Source of the DNA: Roseiarcus sp963807735 | Lineage (GTDB): Bacteria > Pseudomonadota > Alphaproteobacteria > Rhizobiales > Beijerinckiaceae | Direction: 5' to 3' | DNA length: 64,000 bases | Assembly: GCA_963807735.1 (NCBI GenBank) | Contig: CAWEDI010000019.1 | Location: 248,001-312,000 of the forward strand | Shown here: in pieces, positions 37,245 through 45,484 of the stretch | Position numbering within the stretch: the stretch's first letter is position 1 | Layout: each line of letters begins with the position of its first letter | Notes under the pieces: model-generated | The model's input: the letters and a program-made list of their open reading frames with translations, nothing else | Told to the model about the DNA's origin: nothing | Databases searched by the model: none | Translations under genes and position numbers: made by a program

Positions 37245-37273
37245 CAAATAAGATGCGCGGAGTCGATCGTCAA
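37245..37273 (-). promoter_or_regulatory. Possible promoter of the radical SAM gene
   Basis: On the minus strand TTGACG (37268-37273), a 17-base spacer and TATTTG (37245-37250). The -35 is good and the -10 is poor. The predicted start near 37238 falls inside the LexA box. Confidence 0.4.
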
Positions 37274-37295
37274 GGGCGGCTTTCCGCTCGGCGAA

Positions 37296-37339
37296 ATGAC
37301 GTCGCGTCATGCGGTATTTAACACTGTCGATAAGTGTTA
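37296..37339. promoter_or_regulatory. Two palindromes upstream of the capsule-export genes
   Basis: ATGACG-TCG-CGTCAT (37296-37310) and TAACACT-N7-AGTGTTA (37319-37339) are perfect inverted repeats lying just upstream of the predicted capsule-operon promoter and behind the radical SAM promoter. They look like regulator binding sites; the regulator is unknown. Confidence 0.5.
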
Positions 37340-37345
37340 TTTGCA

Positions 37346-37374
37346 TTGCGCTCACAGCGCCGCGCGGATATAGA
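37346..37374 (+). promoter_or_regulatory. Predicted promoter of the capsule-export operon
   Basis: -35 TTGCGC (37346-37351), a 17-base spacer and -10 TATAGA (37369-37374). The start would be near 37381, 25 bases before ATG 37406. Confidence 0.45.
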
Positions 37375-37405
37375 GAACCGCATCGCGCGTCGGCACACCC
37401 ACGGT

Positions 37406-38584
37406 ATGAGTCAAGTTTTCCAGCGCTATCTCGCCCCCGATCCGAACGGCCTGCCGATTGCGGCGCCCACGCAACTGTGGCGTCGCGCGCAGGCGCTCGC
37501 CACCGACGTGCGCGCGCAATTTCTGGCGCTGGTGGCGGCGCCGACCCTAGTGGCGACGCTCTATTACGTGCTGATGGCGGCGCCGCAGTATGTTTCGCAT
37601 ACCGAATATATCGTCCGTGGCGTCGACGCGCGGCATGCTTCGGGGCTGGCGGCGCTGCTTAACACCTTCGGCGTCTCCCGCGCCGCCGACGAGACGTCGG
37701 CGATCGAAAGCTTCCTGAAGTCGCGCGAGGTGATGGAGAAGCTCAACGCGCGCGTCGATTTGCGTGCAGCGTATGGCTCCCCCGCCGCCGACCGGCTGTC
37801 GCGGTTTCCGAGATTCTGGGAGCGCGACTCGTTCGAGAACCTGTTCGCCTTCACGCGCTCGTTCCTCGATCTCAACAAGGACGCCGTCTCTGGCGTGACC
37901 CAGCTCGACGTCGCCGCCTTCGACCCCCGTTCGGCCAACGCGATCGCCGTCGCGATGCTCGATCTTGCCGGCGACATGGCCAACAATCTCAACGCGAGGG
38001 CGCAGGCCGACATGGTCGATTCGTCGAAGCGCGAGCTCGACGAGGCGCGCGACGGCGTCGTCAAGGTGCAGGCCGAAATCACCGCGTTCCGCAACCAGGA
38101 GCTGCTGGTCGATCCGTTCGCGTTCGCCGGCGCGATGTTGCAGGAGATCGGCACGTTGTCGCTCGATCGCGCGCGAAAGCAGGCGCAGATCTCCGAGGCC
38201 GAGCGGCTTTCGCCCAACAGCCCCGGCATCGAGTCGCTGAAGGCGTCGGCCAATGCGCTGGACGTGCAGGTCGGCGAGGAGCGCGGCAAGCTCGCCGGCG
38301 ACAGCACCGCGCTCGCCGGCAAGGTCGCCAATTACGAGCGCCTCACGCTGTTGCGCGAACTCGCCGAGAAGCGCTACGCGGCCGCGCTGGTTTCGTTGCA
38401 GACAGCGGAGAGCGAGGCGCAGCGCAAGCGCGTCTATATCGAGGAAATCGTCAGGCCGAACCTACCCGACGAGCCGACGAAGCCGGAGCGGCTGCGCAAC
38501 ATTCTGTCGGCGTTCGTCGTCGGCTTCATCGCGTTCTCGATTCTGTGGATTCTCAGCGTCGGGTCGAAGGACCATGCGCAGTGA
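37406..38584 (+). CDS. Capsule polysaccharide export inner-membrane protein, KpsE/CtrB-like (copy 1)
   Basis: A 392-residue polysaccharide co-polymerase-type protein. It has an N-terminal cytoplasmic stretch, a membrane segment (about residues 45-65, LVAAPTLVATLYYVLMA), a long periplasmic region with PQYVSHTEYIVRG, FDPRSANAIAVAMLDLAGDM and extended coiled coil, and a second membrane segment at the C-terminus (ILSAFVVGFIAFSILWIL). KpsE-type proteins connect the ABC-2 exporter to the outer-membrane channel. It is clearly paralogous to the next gene (shared order: SxY-x-V x E, SFLKSREV/YLTSRDA, RFPxFxxRD, periplasmic coiled coil). The ATG is chosen at the family start, though its ribosome site is weak. 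Confidence 0.85.
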   Translation: MSQVFQRYLAPDPNGLPIAAPTQLWRRAQALATDVRAQFLALVAAPTLVATLYYVLMAAPQYVSHTEYIVRGVDARHASGLAALLNTFGVSRAADETSAIESFLKSREVMEKLNARVDLRAAYGSPAADRLSRFPRFWERDSFENLFAFTRSFLDLNKDAVSGVTQLDVAAFDPRSANAIAVAMLDLAGDMANNLNARAQADMVDSSKRELDEARDGVVKVQAEITAFRNQELLVDPFAFAGAMLQEIGTLSLDRARKQAQISEAERLSPNSPGIESLKASANALDVQVGEERGKLAGDSTALAGKVANYERLTLLRELAEKRYAAALVSLQTAESEAQRKRVYIEEIVRPNLPDEPTKPERLRNILSAFVVGFIAFSILWILSVGSKDHAQ

Positions 38585-38620
38585 CGACGCGCGTCAACGA
38601 GCCGGGGGAAATCTTGTTTG

Positions 38621-39820
38621 ATGTTCGCTGATCCGCCGCGCGTCACCGACATCGAGCTGCAGCCCGTGCACTCCAAGGGCGAACTCGTCGTCGACAATTG
38701 GTGGCAGCCGGAAACGGCGCCGGCGCCGCAGGCGCTGCATCGCCGCTTCTGGTTGGAGATCGTGACGCTGGCGCTGCCGATCGCGCTCGGCCTTATCTAT
38801 CAGCTATTGATCGCCTCGCCGCGCTACGTCTCGGAATCCGAGTTCATGGTCCGCACGCTGGCGGCGAGCGACATGGGCAGTCTGGCGACGCTGTTCACCG
38901 ACCAGAAGGTGACGCGCGCCAGCGACGAGACTTACGCGGTGACCGAGTATCTGACCTCGCGCGACGCCGTCGACACGCTGACCGACCGCGACGGCTTACG
39001 CGACATTCTGGCGCGGCCGCAGGGCGATGCGTTCAACCGATTCCCGAATTTCTTCACGCGCGACACGCGCGAGCAGCTGTTTCGCCACTTCAAGGATTTC
39101 GTCGACCTCTCGGTCAATTCCGACAGCGGGATCGCCCGCCTGCGCACGATCGCTTTCACGCCGCAGGATGCGCTCAGCCTCAACAAGGCGATGCTGCGCA
39201 ACGCGGAGGACTTCGTCAACCGGCTGAATACCCGCATCTTCAACGATTCCCTCACGGTCGCGGCGCGCGACGTCGAGGCGGAGAAAGCGAAATTCGCCGA
39301 CATCGAGGCGCGGCTCACCGCCTATCGCAACACCCAAAGCATTCTCGATCCCAACAAGGAGGTGGCCGACGCGCTGACGCGCATCGGCGCGCTGATGACG
39401 AAACTGTCGCGGGCCGAAAGCGATCTTGCCCAGTCGACGACGCTGGCGCCGCGCGGGCCGCAACTCGCCGGGCTCGCCAGCGAAGTGTCGGCGTTGCGCG
39501 ATCAAATTACACAGGAGCGCCAGCAGCTAACCGGCCAACAGAGCTCGCTGTCCGCCAAATTCGCCGACTTCGACCGCATCATGCTCGACCGCACGCTCGC
39601 CTCCAAACAACTGGAGTCGGCGCTCGCCCAATACGACAAGGCGCGCGAGGATTTAGCGCGGCAGCACTTCTATCTGCAAACCGTCGTCGAGCCCGACGCG
39701 CCCGATCAGGCCGCGCTGCCGCGCCGTTTCCTCAATATCGCGTTGATCGCCGCGCTGAGCCTCAGCAGCTATTCGATCCTGCGCGCGATCTTAAAGAACG
39801 TGCGCGAGCATCTTCAGTGA
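38621..39820 (+). CDS. Capsule polysaccharide export inner-membrane protein, KpsE/CtrB-like (copy 2)
   Basis: A 399-residue paralogue of the preceding gene with the same topology. It has a membrane segment at about residues 45-65 (LALPIALGLIYQLLIASP), SPRYVSESEFMVRTL, YAVTEYLTSRDAV, NRFPNFFTRD, the periplasmic coiled coil, and a C-terminal membrane segment (LNIALIAALSLSSYSILRAI) preceded by a Pro-containing VVEPDAPDQAALPRR. ATG 38621 follows GGGGGAAATC; an overlapping TTG 38618 is possible. The stop overlaps the GTG of the ATPase gene (GTGA), so they are coupled. Two adjacent copies may form a hetero-oligomer. Confidence 0.87.
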   Translation: MFADPPRVTDIELQPVHSKGELVVDNWWQPETAPAPQALHRRFWLEIVTLALPIALGLIYQLLIASPRYVSESEFMVRTLAASDMGSLATLFTDQKVTRASDETYAVTEYLTSRDAVDTLTDRDGLRDILARPQGDAFNRFPNFFTRDTREQLFRHFKDFVDLSVNSDSGIARLRTIAFTPQDALSLNKAMLRNAEDFVNRLNTRIFNDSLTVAARDVEAEKAKFADIEARLTAYRNTQSILDPNKEVADALTRIGALMTKLSRAESDLAQSTTLAPRGPQLAGLASEVSALRDQITQERQQLTGQQSSLSAKFADFDRIMLDRTLASKQLESALAQYDKAREDLARQHFYLQTVVEPDAPDQAALPRRFLNIALIAALSLSSYSILRAILKNVREHLQ

Positions 39821-40569
39821 ACCTGCCGAGCCGTCTGGCGCGGAATTGGCTGCGTCGCGACGCCGCTGTTGAAGACTTGGGCGTCGCCCCACAGCCGTTC
39901 GCGCGGCCCCACGGCGCCCGCAAGGTTCAGCTGCGCGACGTGGTCAAGGAATATCATACTGCGGTCGGCGTGCGGCGCGTGCTCGACGGCATCTCGTTCG
40001 AGGTCGCCGCCGGCGAGAAAATCGCGGTGCTCGGCAAGAACGGCGCCGGCAAGTCGACGCTGGTCAAGATCATCGGCGGGGTCGAGGCGCCGACCACCGG
40101 CGACGTCCTCTGCGAGCTGTTCATGTCCTGGCCGATCGCCTTCGCCGGCGGCTTCGAGGCGGGGATGAGCGGGCTCGACAACATCCGCTTCATCGCCCGC
40201 ATCTATGGCGTGCCGATCAAGGACGCGGTCGCGTTCGTCGACGATTTCGCAGAGCTCGGCCGGTTGCTCTACTTGCCGGTGAAGACCTATTCCTCGGGCA
40301 TGCGCGCGCGCCTGGCTTTCGGTTTGACGCTCGCGGTCGATTTCGAATGTTTTTTGGTCGACGAGGTGATTTCGGTCGGCGACGCGCGCTTTCAGCAAAA
40401 GTGCTTCGACGAACTGTTCGTGCGCCGGCGTCACTGCGCCATGATCCTCGTCAGCCACGACACCCACATCATCAAACAATACTGCAACAAGGCGCTGATC
40501 CTGAAATCCGGACGTGGCCGGGTGATCGAGGACTTGGATTTCGCGCTGCAAATCTACTCGACGCTGTGA
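39817..40569 (+). CDS. Polysaccharide ABC exporter ATP-binding protein, KpsT/CtrD-like
   Basis: A 250-residue ATPase. It has the Walker A motif GKNGAGKST, a KpsT-type region with SWPIAFAGGFEAGMSGLDN, the signature YSSGMRARLAFG, Walker B FLVDEVISVGD and the switch His in VSHDTH. It energises export of lipid-linked capsular or O-type polysaccharide. The GTG start overlaps the previous stop. The expected partner permease (KpsM), the outer-membrane channel (KpsD/CtrA) and synthesis genes are not next to it. Its end overlaps the convergent DUF6101 gene by 16 bases. Confidence 0.92.
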   Translation: MNLPSRLARNWLRRDAAVEDLGVAPQPFARPHGARKVQLRDVVKEYHTAVGVRRVLDGISFEVAAGEKIAVLGKNGAGKSTLVKIIGGVEAPTTGDVLCELFMSWPIAFAGGFEAGMSGLDNIRFIARIYGVPIKDAVAFVDDFAELGRLLYLPVKTYSSGMRARLAFGLTLAVDFECFLVDEVISVGDARFQQKCFDELFVRRRHCAMILVSHDTHIIKQYCNKALILKSGRGRVIEDLDFALQIYSTL

Positions 40570-41066
40570 ATCGCGGGCGTCTCGAACGCGACGCTCAGCC
40601 CGTCTTGTGCCTGCGCGAAGAAGCCGCCGGGACGGCCCATCTTGCGCCGGGCGAGAAAGCGGTTCCGGCGCCGTAGCGTCGCCCGACCGCGACGGCGCTC
40701 CATCGGTCCCACATTGGGGGAGCGGTCGACCTCCCACTCGCCGTCGGCGCGCTCGACCAGTCGGGCGAGACCGAGGCCGCAGGCCCAACGCCGCCAGAGT
40801 ACGCGCGCGGTTATTTCGTCGTCGCAATCGCCGAGCACGATGTTGAGTTCCGGGTCGGCGTGGACCAGCCGGACCTGATAGAGAAAGTCGGTCGCCTCCG
40901 CGACCAGGACGCAGAGCGCGACGCCTTTGTACTGGCCAGGCGCCAGCGCGACGCGCATCTCGACGCCGCCGACGCGACGGGTGATGACGACACGGTCGCG
41001 CGTCACCTCGACGCTGCGCTTGGCGCCGTCCGCGCGCGCGTCAAACGCCTCGATTCTCGCTCGCAT
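40554..41066 (-). CDS. DUF6101 family protein
   Basis: A 170-residue protein resembling DUF6101, an alphaproteobacterial family without known function. It has VTRDRVVITRRVGGVEMRVA, YKGVALCVLV, VRLVHADPELNIVLGDCDD and a very basic C-terminal half (ERRRGRATLRRRNRFLARR). No signal peptide or membrane segment is seen. ATG 41066 follows GAGGGGCAATC and begins MRARIEAFDAR; an upstream ATG at 41135 lacks a ribosome site. It could bind nucleic acid through its Arg-rich region, but this is guesswork. Confidence 0.75.
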   Translation of the reverse strand: MRARIEAFDARADGAKRSVEVTRDRVVITRRVGGVEMRVALAPGQYKGVALCVLVAEATDFLYQVRLVHADPELNIVLGDCDDEITARVLWRRWACGLGLARLVERADGEWEVDRSPNVGPMERRRGRATLRRRNRFLARRKMGRPGGFFAQAQDGLSVAFETPAIHSVE

Positions 41067-41213
41067 GATTGCCCCTCGCCCCAGCCCCGAAGCGGCAGAT
41101 TGCCGCGTCGAACCCGGCGAAGTCCTAAAGTCCAAGGTTAACCGGAGATAACGACGCGGCTTTCGCCGTTCAAGGCCAGCGCTGCGTCAACGTGATCGTG
41201 AGGATTTTAGCGA

Positions 41214-42995
41214 TCACGCCACTTGCGGCAGCGCGCCGAGGCCGAACTGCGCGGCGAAGAAGGCGCGATAGGCCCCGTCGAGGGCGATGAGCTCGGCATG
41301 CGAGCCGCTCTCGACCGCGCGACCATCCTCGATCACGTAGATCCTGTCGGCGCCGATGATGGTTTGCAGCCGATGCGCGACAACGATCGTCGTGCGGCCG
41401 CGTTGCAGCGCGTCGAGGGCGGTTTGCACCTCGCGCTCGGATTCCGAGTCCAGCGCCGCCGTCGGCTCGTCGAGCAGCAGGATCGGCGCATCCTTCAGCA
41501 GCGCGCGCGCAATGGCGATGCGCTGGCGCTGGCCGCCGGAAAGCTGCATGCCCTGCTCGCCGACGTTGGTGTCGTAGCCGGCAGGGAAACTCTCAATGAA
41601 ATCATGCGCGTTCGCCCGCCGAGCGGCCGCCTCGATCTCCGCCTGACTGGCCCCCGGGCGGCCGAGCGCTATGTTGTCGCGAATCGCGCCGCGAAACAGG
41701 AATACGTCCTGCGACACGAAGGCGATGCGATCGCGCAGCGAGGCGAGATCGACTTCGCCGGTGTCCTGCCCGTCGATGGTGATGCGACCGCTTTCGGGCG
41801 CGTGGAAGCGCTGGATGAGGCCGAGAATGGTCGATTTCCCGCCACCGGAGGGGCCGACCAGCGCAGTGGTCTGATCGGGTTCGGCGACGATGTCGAGGCC
41901 GCGGATCACCTCGTGGCCGGGCCGGTAGGCGAACCGCACCCGCTCCAGCCGCACGCGCCCTTGCGCGACCCGCAGCGACGGCAGGCCCGAACGTGGCACG
42001 TCCTTCAACGGCGCATCGAGCACTTCGTAGATCATCGAAGCGCCGACCAGGCCGTTTTGCACGTCAATCGGGAAGCGTCCGAGGCGCTTGGCCGGCTCGT
42101 AGGCGAGCAGCAGCGCGCCGAGGAACGAGGCGAACGCGCCGACGTCGGCATGCTGTACGGCGACGCGCCAGGAGCCGTAGAAGATCGCGAAGGCGATGGC
42201 GAAGCCGGCGAGCGTGTCGGCCATCATCGTCGCCAAGCCGCCGCCGGCGGCGATGCGGTTGGCCGAGCGCTCGACGGTGCGGATGGCGGCGTACATGCGC
42301 TCGCGCATCACCAATTCCAGGTTGAAAGAGCGCACGATCCGCGCCCCGAGCACCGATTCGCCCATCGTCTGGACGATTAGCGTCGCGCCGTCGAACGAGC
42401 GCTTGGAGAACTTGCGCACCCGCTTGAGGATGCGGCCGATGACGAGGGTGGCGATCGGCAGCGCGCAAAGGGCGCCGGTCGCCATCGCCGGATCGCGCTC
42501 GACCATGACGAACACAAGGCCGGCGACGGAGACGACGTCACGGGCGCAGCCCTGGACGACGAGTTGCAGACAGTCGCGCACGCCGTTGGCGGCGAAGGCG
42601 AGCCGCGCCACAAATTCACTGGAGTGGCGGTCCTGGAAATAGCCGATGTTCTGCTTCAACAGTCGATCGAACACCCGGCGTTGCGCGGTGGCGACGATGG
42701 AATTGCCGATGCGCGACAGTACGACCTGACTGCCGTAGGTCGCCGCGCCGCGCATCGTGAACAGCAGCAGCGCCTCCAGCGCGAGGCCGCGCATCGGCCC
42801 CATCCCCTCGGCCGTGACCATGCCGTTGAGCACCGGACGCAGCAGCCACGCGACAGAGACGTTGGCGAAGGAGATCAGCGCCAGCAGCAGCGCCGCGGCG
42901 ATATAGCCGCGCACATGCTCTCGGCCGAAGTCACGGACGAGCCGCCACAGCACCGGCAGGCTCGAAAACTTTTGCAAATCGGGCCGGTCCGTCAT
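41214..42995 (-). CDS. ABC exporter with fused membrane and ATPase domains (MsbA/lipid-exporter type)
   Basis: A 593-residue half-transporter. The membrane domain (about residues 20-320) has six hydrophobic segments. The nucleotide-binding domain has Walker A GPSGGGKSTILGL, Q-loop FVSQDVFLF, signature LSGGQRQRIAIARALL, Walker B ILLLDEPTAALD and switch His VVAHRL. It probably works as a homodimer flipping lipids, lipid A or a glycolipid across the inner membrane. Its closeness to the capsule-export genes, on the other strand, suggests an envelope role. ATG 42995 is the first in-frame start with a full N-terminus. Confidence 0.93.
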   Translation of the reverse strand: MTDRPDLQKFSSLPVLWRLVRDFGREHVRGYIAAALLLALISFANVSVAWLLRPVLNGMVTAEGMGPMRGLALEALLLFTMRGAATYGSQVVLSRIGNSIVATAQRRVFDRLLKQNIGYFQDRHSSEFVARLAFAANGVRDCLQLVVQGCARDVVSVAGLVFVMVERDPAMATGALCALPIATLVIGRILKRVRKFSKRSFDGATLIVQTMGESVLGARIVRSFNLELVMRERMYAAIRTVERSANRIAAGGGLATMMADTLAGFAIAFAIFYGSWRVAVQHADVGAFASFLGALLLAYEPAKRLGRFPIDVQNGLVGASMIYEVLDAPLKDVPRSGLPSLRVAQGRVRLERVRFAYRPGHEVIRGLDIVAEPDQTTALVGPSGGGKSTILGLIQRFHAPESGRITIDGQDTGEVDLASLRDRIAFVSQDVFLFRGAIRDNIALGRPGASQAEIEAAARRANAHDFIESFPAGYDTNVGEQGMQLSGGQRQRIAIARALLKDAPILLLDEPTAALDSESEREVQTALDALQRGRTTIVVAHRLQTIIGADRIYVIEDGRAVESGSHAELIALDGAYRAFFAAQFGLGALPQVA

Positions 42996-43057
42996 GAATC
43001 GGCGTCATACACAAGCGCGGCGTTCACGGCAATTTGCGCAAAACCGCGTGACGTGCG

Positions 43058-43357
43058 TCAGCGGCGTCCCATCGGACCCGACATCGGCCGCGAAATCGTG
43101 CGCGGGCGCTTGTATTCGACGACGACCGCGCGGCTGCGGCCATTGACCAGCGTCGCGCGGCCGCGAGTCTGCGCCTGCTGGCGCGCCAACGCGGTCCGCA
43201 CCTCTTCGACCGGCACGCCCATCAGTTGCGAGGCGATCTCGGCGCGCGAATCGGTGTCGGGCGTCATCGCCTCGGCGGCGATCAATGCCTCGTCCAAGGT
43301 CGGCGGCTCCCGGCGAACCCGGCGAGCGCCCCATTTTGTTTTCCAGGTCGTGCCCAT
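43058..43357 (-). CDS. Small hypothetical protein, conserved-looking
   Basis: A 99-residue basic protein I do not recognise. The middle (PPTLDEALIAAEAM, ASQLMGVPVEEVRTALARQQ) is helical and looks like a short DNA- or protein-binding module. The C-terminus is Arg/Pro/Met-rich (VVEYKRPRTISRP). There are no membrane segments. It lies upstream of the ABC exporter on the same strand, 62 bases away, and could share its transcript. A palindromic promoter-like region lies upstream at 43421-43497. Confidence 0.6.
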   Translation of the reverse strand: MGTTWKTKWGARRVRREPPTLDEALIAAEAMTPDTDSRAEIASQLMGVPVEEVRTALARQQAQTRGRATLVNGRSRAVVVEYKRPRTISRPMSGPMGRR

Positions 43358-43610
43358 TGCGCCCCGCCTCGCGTCGCCGATTCGCCTGCGGCGATCGCAT
43401 TCCTCAATTCATATAACGCGCTTGTTGCAGTGCAGCAAGAAACCCGCGCCGACAATGCGACAATCTCCAACCCGGTGATGACGAATTGATGACCGGGATA
43501 TGGCGTTTTCCACTTACGGGCTGACGCTTGCGCAAGGCTCAATACTCGGCCCGCGAGACCAGAACGCCGCAAACCGCACGAGCAACGAACGAAAATCTGA
43601 AAAGTTCCGA
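43358..43610. other. Intergenic region with two inverted repeats
   Basis: About 250 bases between two minus-strand genes. CTTGTTGCA-G-TGCAGCAAG (43421-43439) is a near-perfect palindrome with one G-T mismatch. CCCGGT and ACCGGG (43472-43496 area) form a wider hairpin. Either could be an operator for the gene at 43058-43357. No coding sequence is supported here. Confidence 0.45.
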
Positions 43611-44084
43611 CTACCGGGACACGCCCGCAACGAACGCGGCGGCCAGCGCCAGGAACACCAACACGTCGCTGACCAGCGCGACCCACTCGTTCTTCGTCGC
43701 CGGTTTATGCCCGATATGGACGACCGCAGCGAGGCCGAAATAGACGCCGCCCGCTAAAATCGCCGCGAGCCGCCAGGCGGGCACGAACTGCGAGGCCAAG
43801 CCGAGCGTGGCGAAGCTCAGATTGGCCATGCCGATTTCACGCACGACCGGCAACACGGCGGTTCCGGGGATGCCGAAGATCGTCTCGGCGGTGAAGCTCG
43901 GATTGAACACCTGCCGCAGGCCGGCGAGCCCCAAGCGCACGCCGACCGCCCAGAACGCCATCCAGCGGACGGCCGAGGCCACCGAGGGGTCGACCGCCCA
44001 GCACAGCGCCGGCGCAAGCAGCGTCAGGCCGAACGCGCTGGCGACGTAAAGCGGGCTGACGCGGTCCTCCGACGGCGCGCTCAC
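43611..44084 (-). CDS. Small integral membrane protein, about four segments
   Basis: A 157-residue protein with hydrophobic segments around residues 10-28 (YVASAFGLTLLAPALCWAV), 35-50, 80-120 and 135-155. No family is recognised with confidence; it resembles DoxX/DUF4345-like small membrane proteins in layout only. GTG 44084 overlaps the TGA of the upstream FAD-oxidase gene (GTGA), so it is translationally coupled to it. This supports the start, because the frame is open much further upstream as an antisense-like artefact. Confidence 0.7.
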   Translation of the reverse strand: MSAPSEDRVSPLYVASAFGLTLLAPALCWAVDPSVASAVRWMAFWAVGVRLGLAGLRQVFNPSFTAETIFGIPGTAVLPVVREIGMANLSFATLGLASQFVPAWRLAAILAGGVYFGLAAVVHIGHKPATKNEWVALVSDVLVFLALAAAFVAGVSR

Positions 44085-45484
44085 AGCACCTTGCCCGGGT
44101 TCATGAGGCCGTGCGGGTCGAGCGTCGCCTTGATCGCCCGCATCACGTCGAGCGCCGCCGGGTCCTTCTTGCGCGCCAGCAGGTCCCGCTTCAGTCGGCC
44201 GATGCCGTGTTCGGCGGAGAACGAACCCTGATATTTGGCGACGATGTCGTGAACGACCTCGTTGACGCCCTCCCAATCGGCGAGGAAGGCGGCCTTGTCG
44301 GCGCCGATCGGCTGGCTGACGTTGAAGTGGATGTTGCCGTCGCCCATGTGGCCGAACGCGACAACGCGCGCCGCCGGCGTCCGCCGCAGCACCGCTGCGC
44401 TCGCCTCGTCGAGAAACTCCGGCACGGCGCCGATCGGCACGCTGACGTCGTGCTTGATCGATCCGCCTTCGAACCTCTGCACGTCCGACAGGCTTTCGCG
44501 CAAATTCCAGAACGACGCGCGCTGCTCGCCGCTTTGGGCGAGCGCGGCGTCCTCGATGCGTCCCGCCTCGATCTCGGCGGCGAGCCATTCCGCAACGACC
44601 TCGCCGAGACCGCCGGCGACCTGCGAGGCGATCTCGACCAGTACATACCAGGGATGCGTCGCGCTCAGCGGATCGCGGGCGCCCGGCGCGTGGCGCAACG
44701 AGAATTCGAGCGCGATGCGCGGGATCAGCTCGAAGCTGACGACGCCGGCGCCGAACGTTTCGCGCGCGCTGCGGAACAGGGCGAGCGCGCGGGCGGGGTT
44801 TTGCAGGCCGACGAAGGCGGTCTCGCGGGCCTTCGGGCGCGCGAACAGTTTCAGCGCCGCGGCGGTGATGATCCCGAGCGTGCCTTCGGCGCCGACGAAC
44901 AGGTCTTTCAGATCGTAGCCGGTGTTGTCCTTGCGCAGCTTGGAGAGCGCGTTGACGATGCGCCCGTCGGCCAGCACGACCTCGACGCCGGTCGTCAGCT
45001 CGCGGGCATTGCCGTAGGCGAGCACGGCGACGCCGCCGGCGTTGGTCGAAAGATTGCCGCCGATCGTGCAGGACCCCTCGCTGGCCAGCGACAGCGGAAA
45101 CAGGCGGTCGGCGCGCTCGGCGACGGCCTGCGCCTCGGCGAGCGTCACCCCCGCCTCGACGATCAGGCTGTCCGCAAGCGCGTCGACCTCGCGCACCCGG
45201 TTCAGGCGCTTGAGCGACAGCACGATCTCCGGCCCCGTGGGAATCTGGCCGCCGACCAGCCCGGTGTTGCCGCCCTGCGGCGTGATCGGCGCGCGCGCGG
45301 CGGCGCAAGCCGCGACGACCGCGGCGACTTCCGCCGTGCTCGCCGGACGCACCAGCGCGCGCGCGTGGCCGACATAGAGCCCGCGCGGCTCGGTGAGGGC
45401 GCCCGCGAGCGCATCGGCGCCGGTGAGGACGTGGGTCTCGCCGACGATCGCCGCCAGCCGTTCGAGCAGGTCCGAATCGCTCAT
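44081..45484 (-). CDS. FAD-linked 2-hydroxyacid dehydrogenase (GlcD/D2HGDH type)
   Basis: A 467-residue flavoprotein. The FAD-binding PCMH domain contains ITPQGGNTGLVGGQIP, SEGSCTIGGNLSTNAGG and LKDLFVGAEGTLGIIT. The C-terminal cap domain has FGHMGDGNIHFNVSQP and AEHGIGRLKRDLL, and a terminal LNPGK-type MNPGKVL. Enzymes of this type oxidise D-lactate, glycolate or D-2-hydroxyglutarate and pass electrons to quinones or an electron-transfer flavoprotein. The substrate cannot be fixed from sequence. It overlaps the RNA methyltransferase gene upstream and the membrane protein downstream by four bases each, making a three-gene coupled operon. Confidence 0.92.
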   Translation of the reverse strand: MSDSDLLERLAAIVGETHVLTGADALAGALTEPRGLYVGHARALVRPASTAEVAAVVAACAAARAPITPQGGNTGLVGGQIPTGPEIVLSLKRLNRVREVDALADSLIVEAGVTLAEAQAVAERADRLFPLSLASEGSCTIGGNLSTNAGGVAVLAYGNARELTTGVEVVLADGRIVNALSKLRKDNTGYDLKDLFVGAEGTLGIITAAALKLFARPKARETAFVGLQNPARALALFRSARETFGAGVVSFELIPRIALEFSLRHAPGARDPLSATHPWYVLVEIASQVAGGLGEVVAEWLAAEIEAGRIEDAALAQSGEQRASFWNLRESLSDVQRFEGGSIKHDVSVPIGAVPEFLDEASAAVLRRTPAARVVAFGHMGDGNIHFNVSQPIGADKAAFLADWEGVNEVVHDIVAKYQGSFSAEHGIGRLKRDLLARKKDPAALDVMRAIKATLDPHGLMNPGKVL

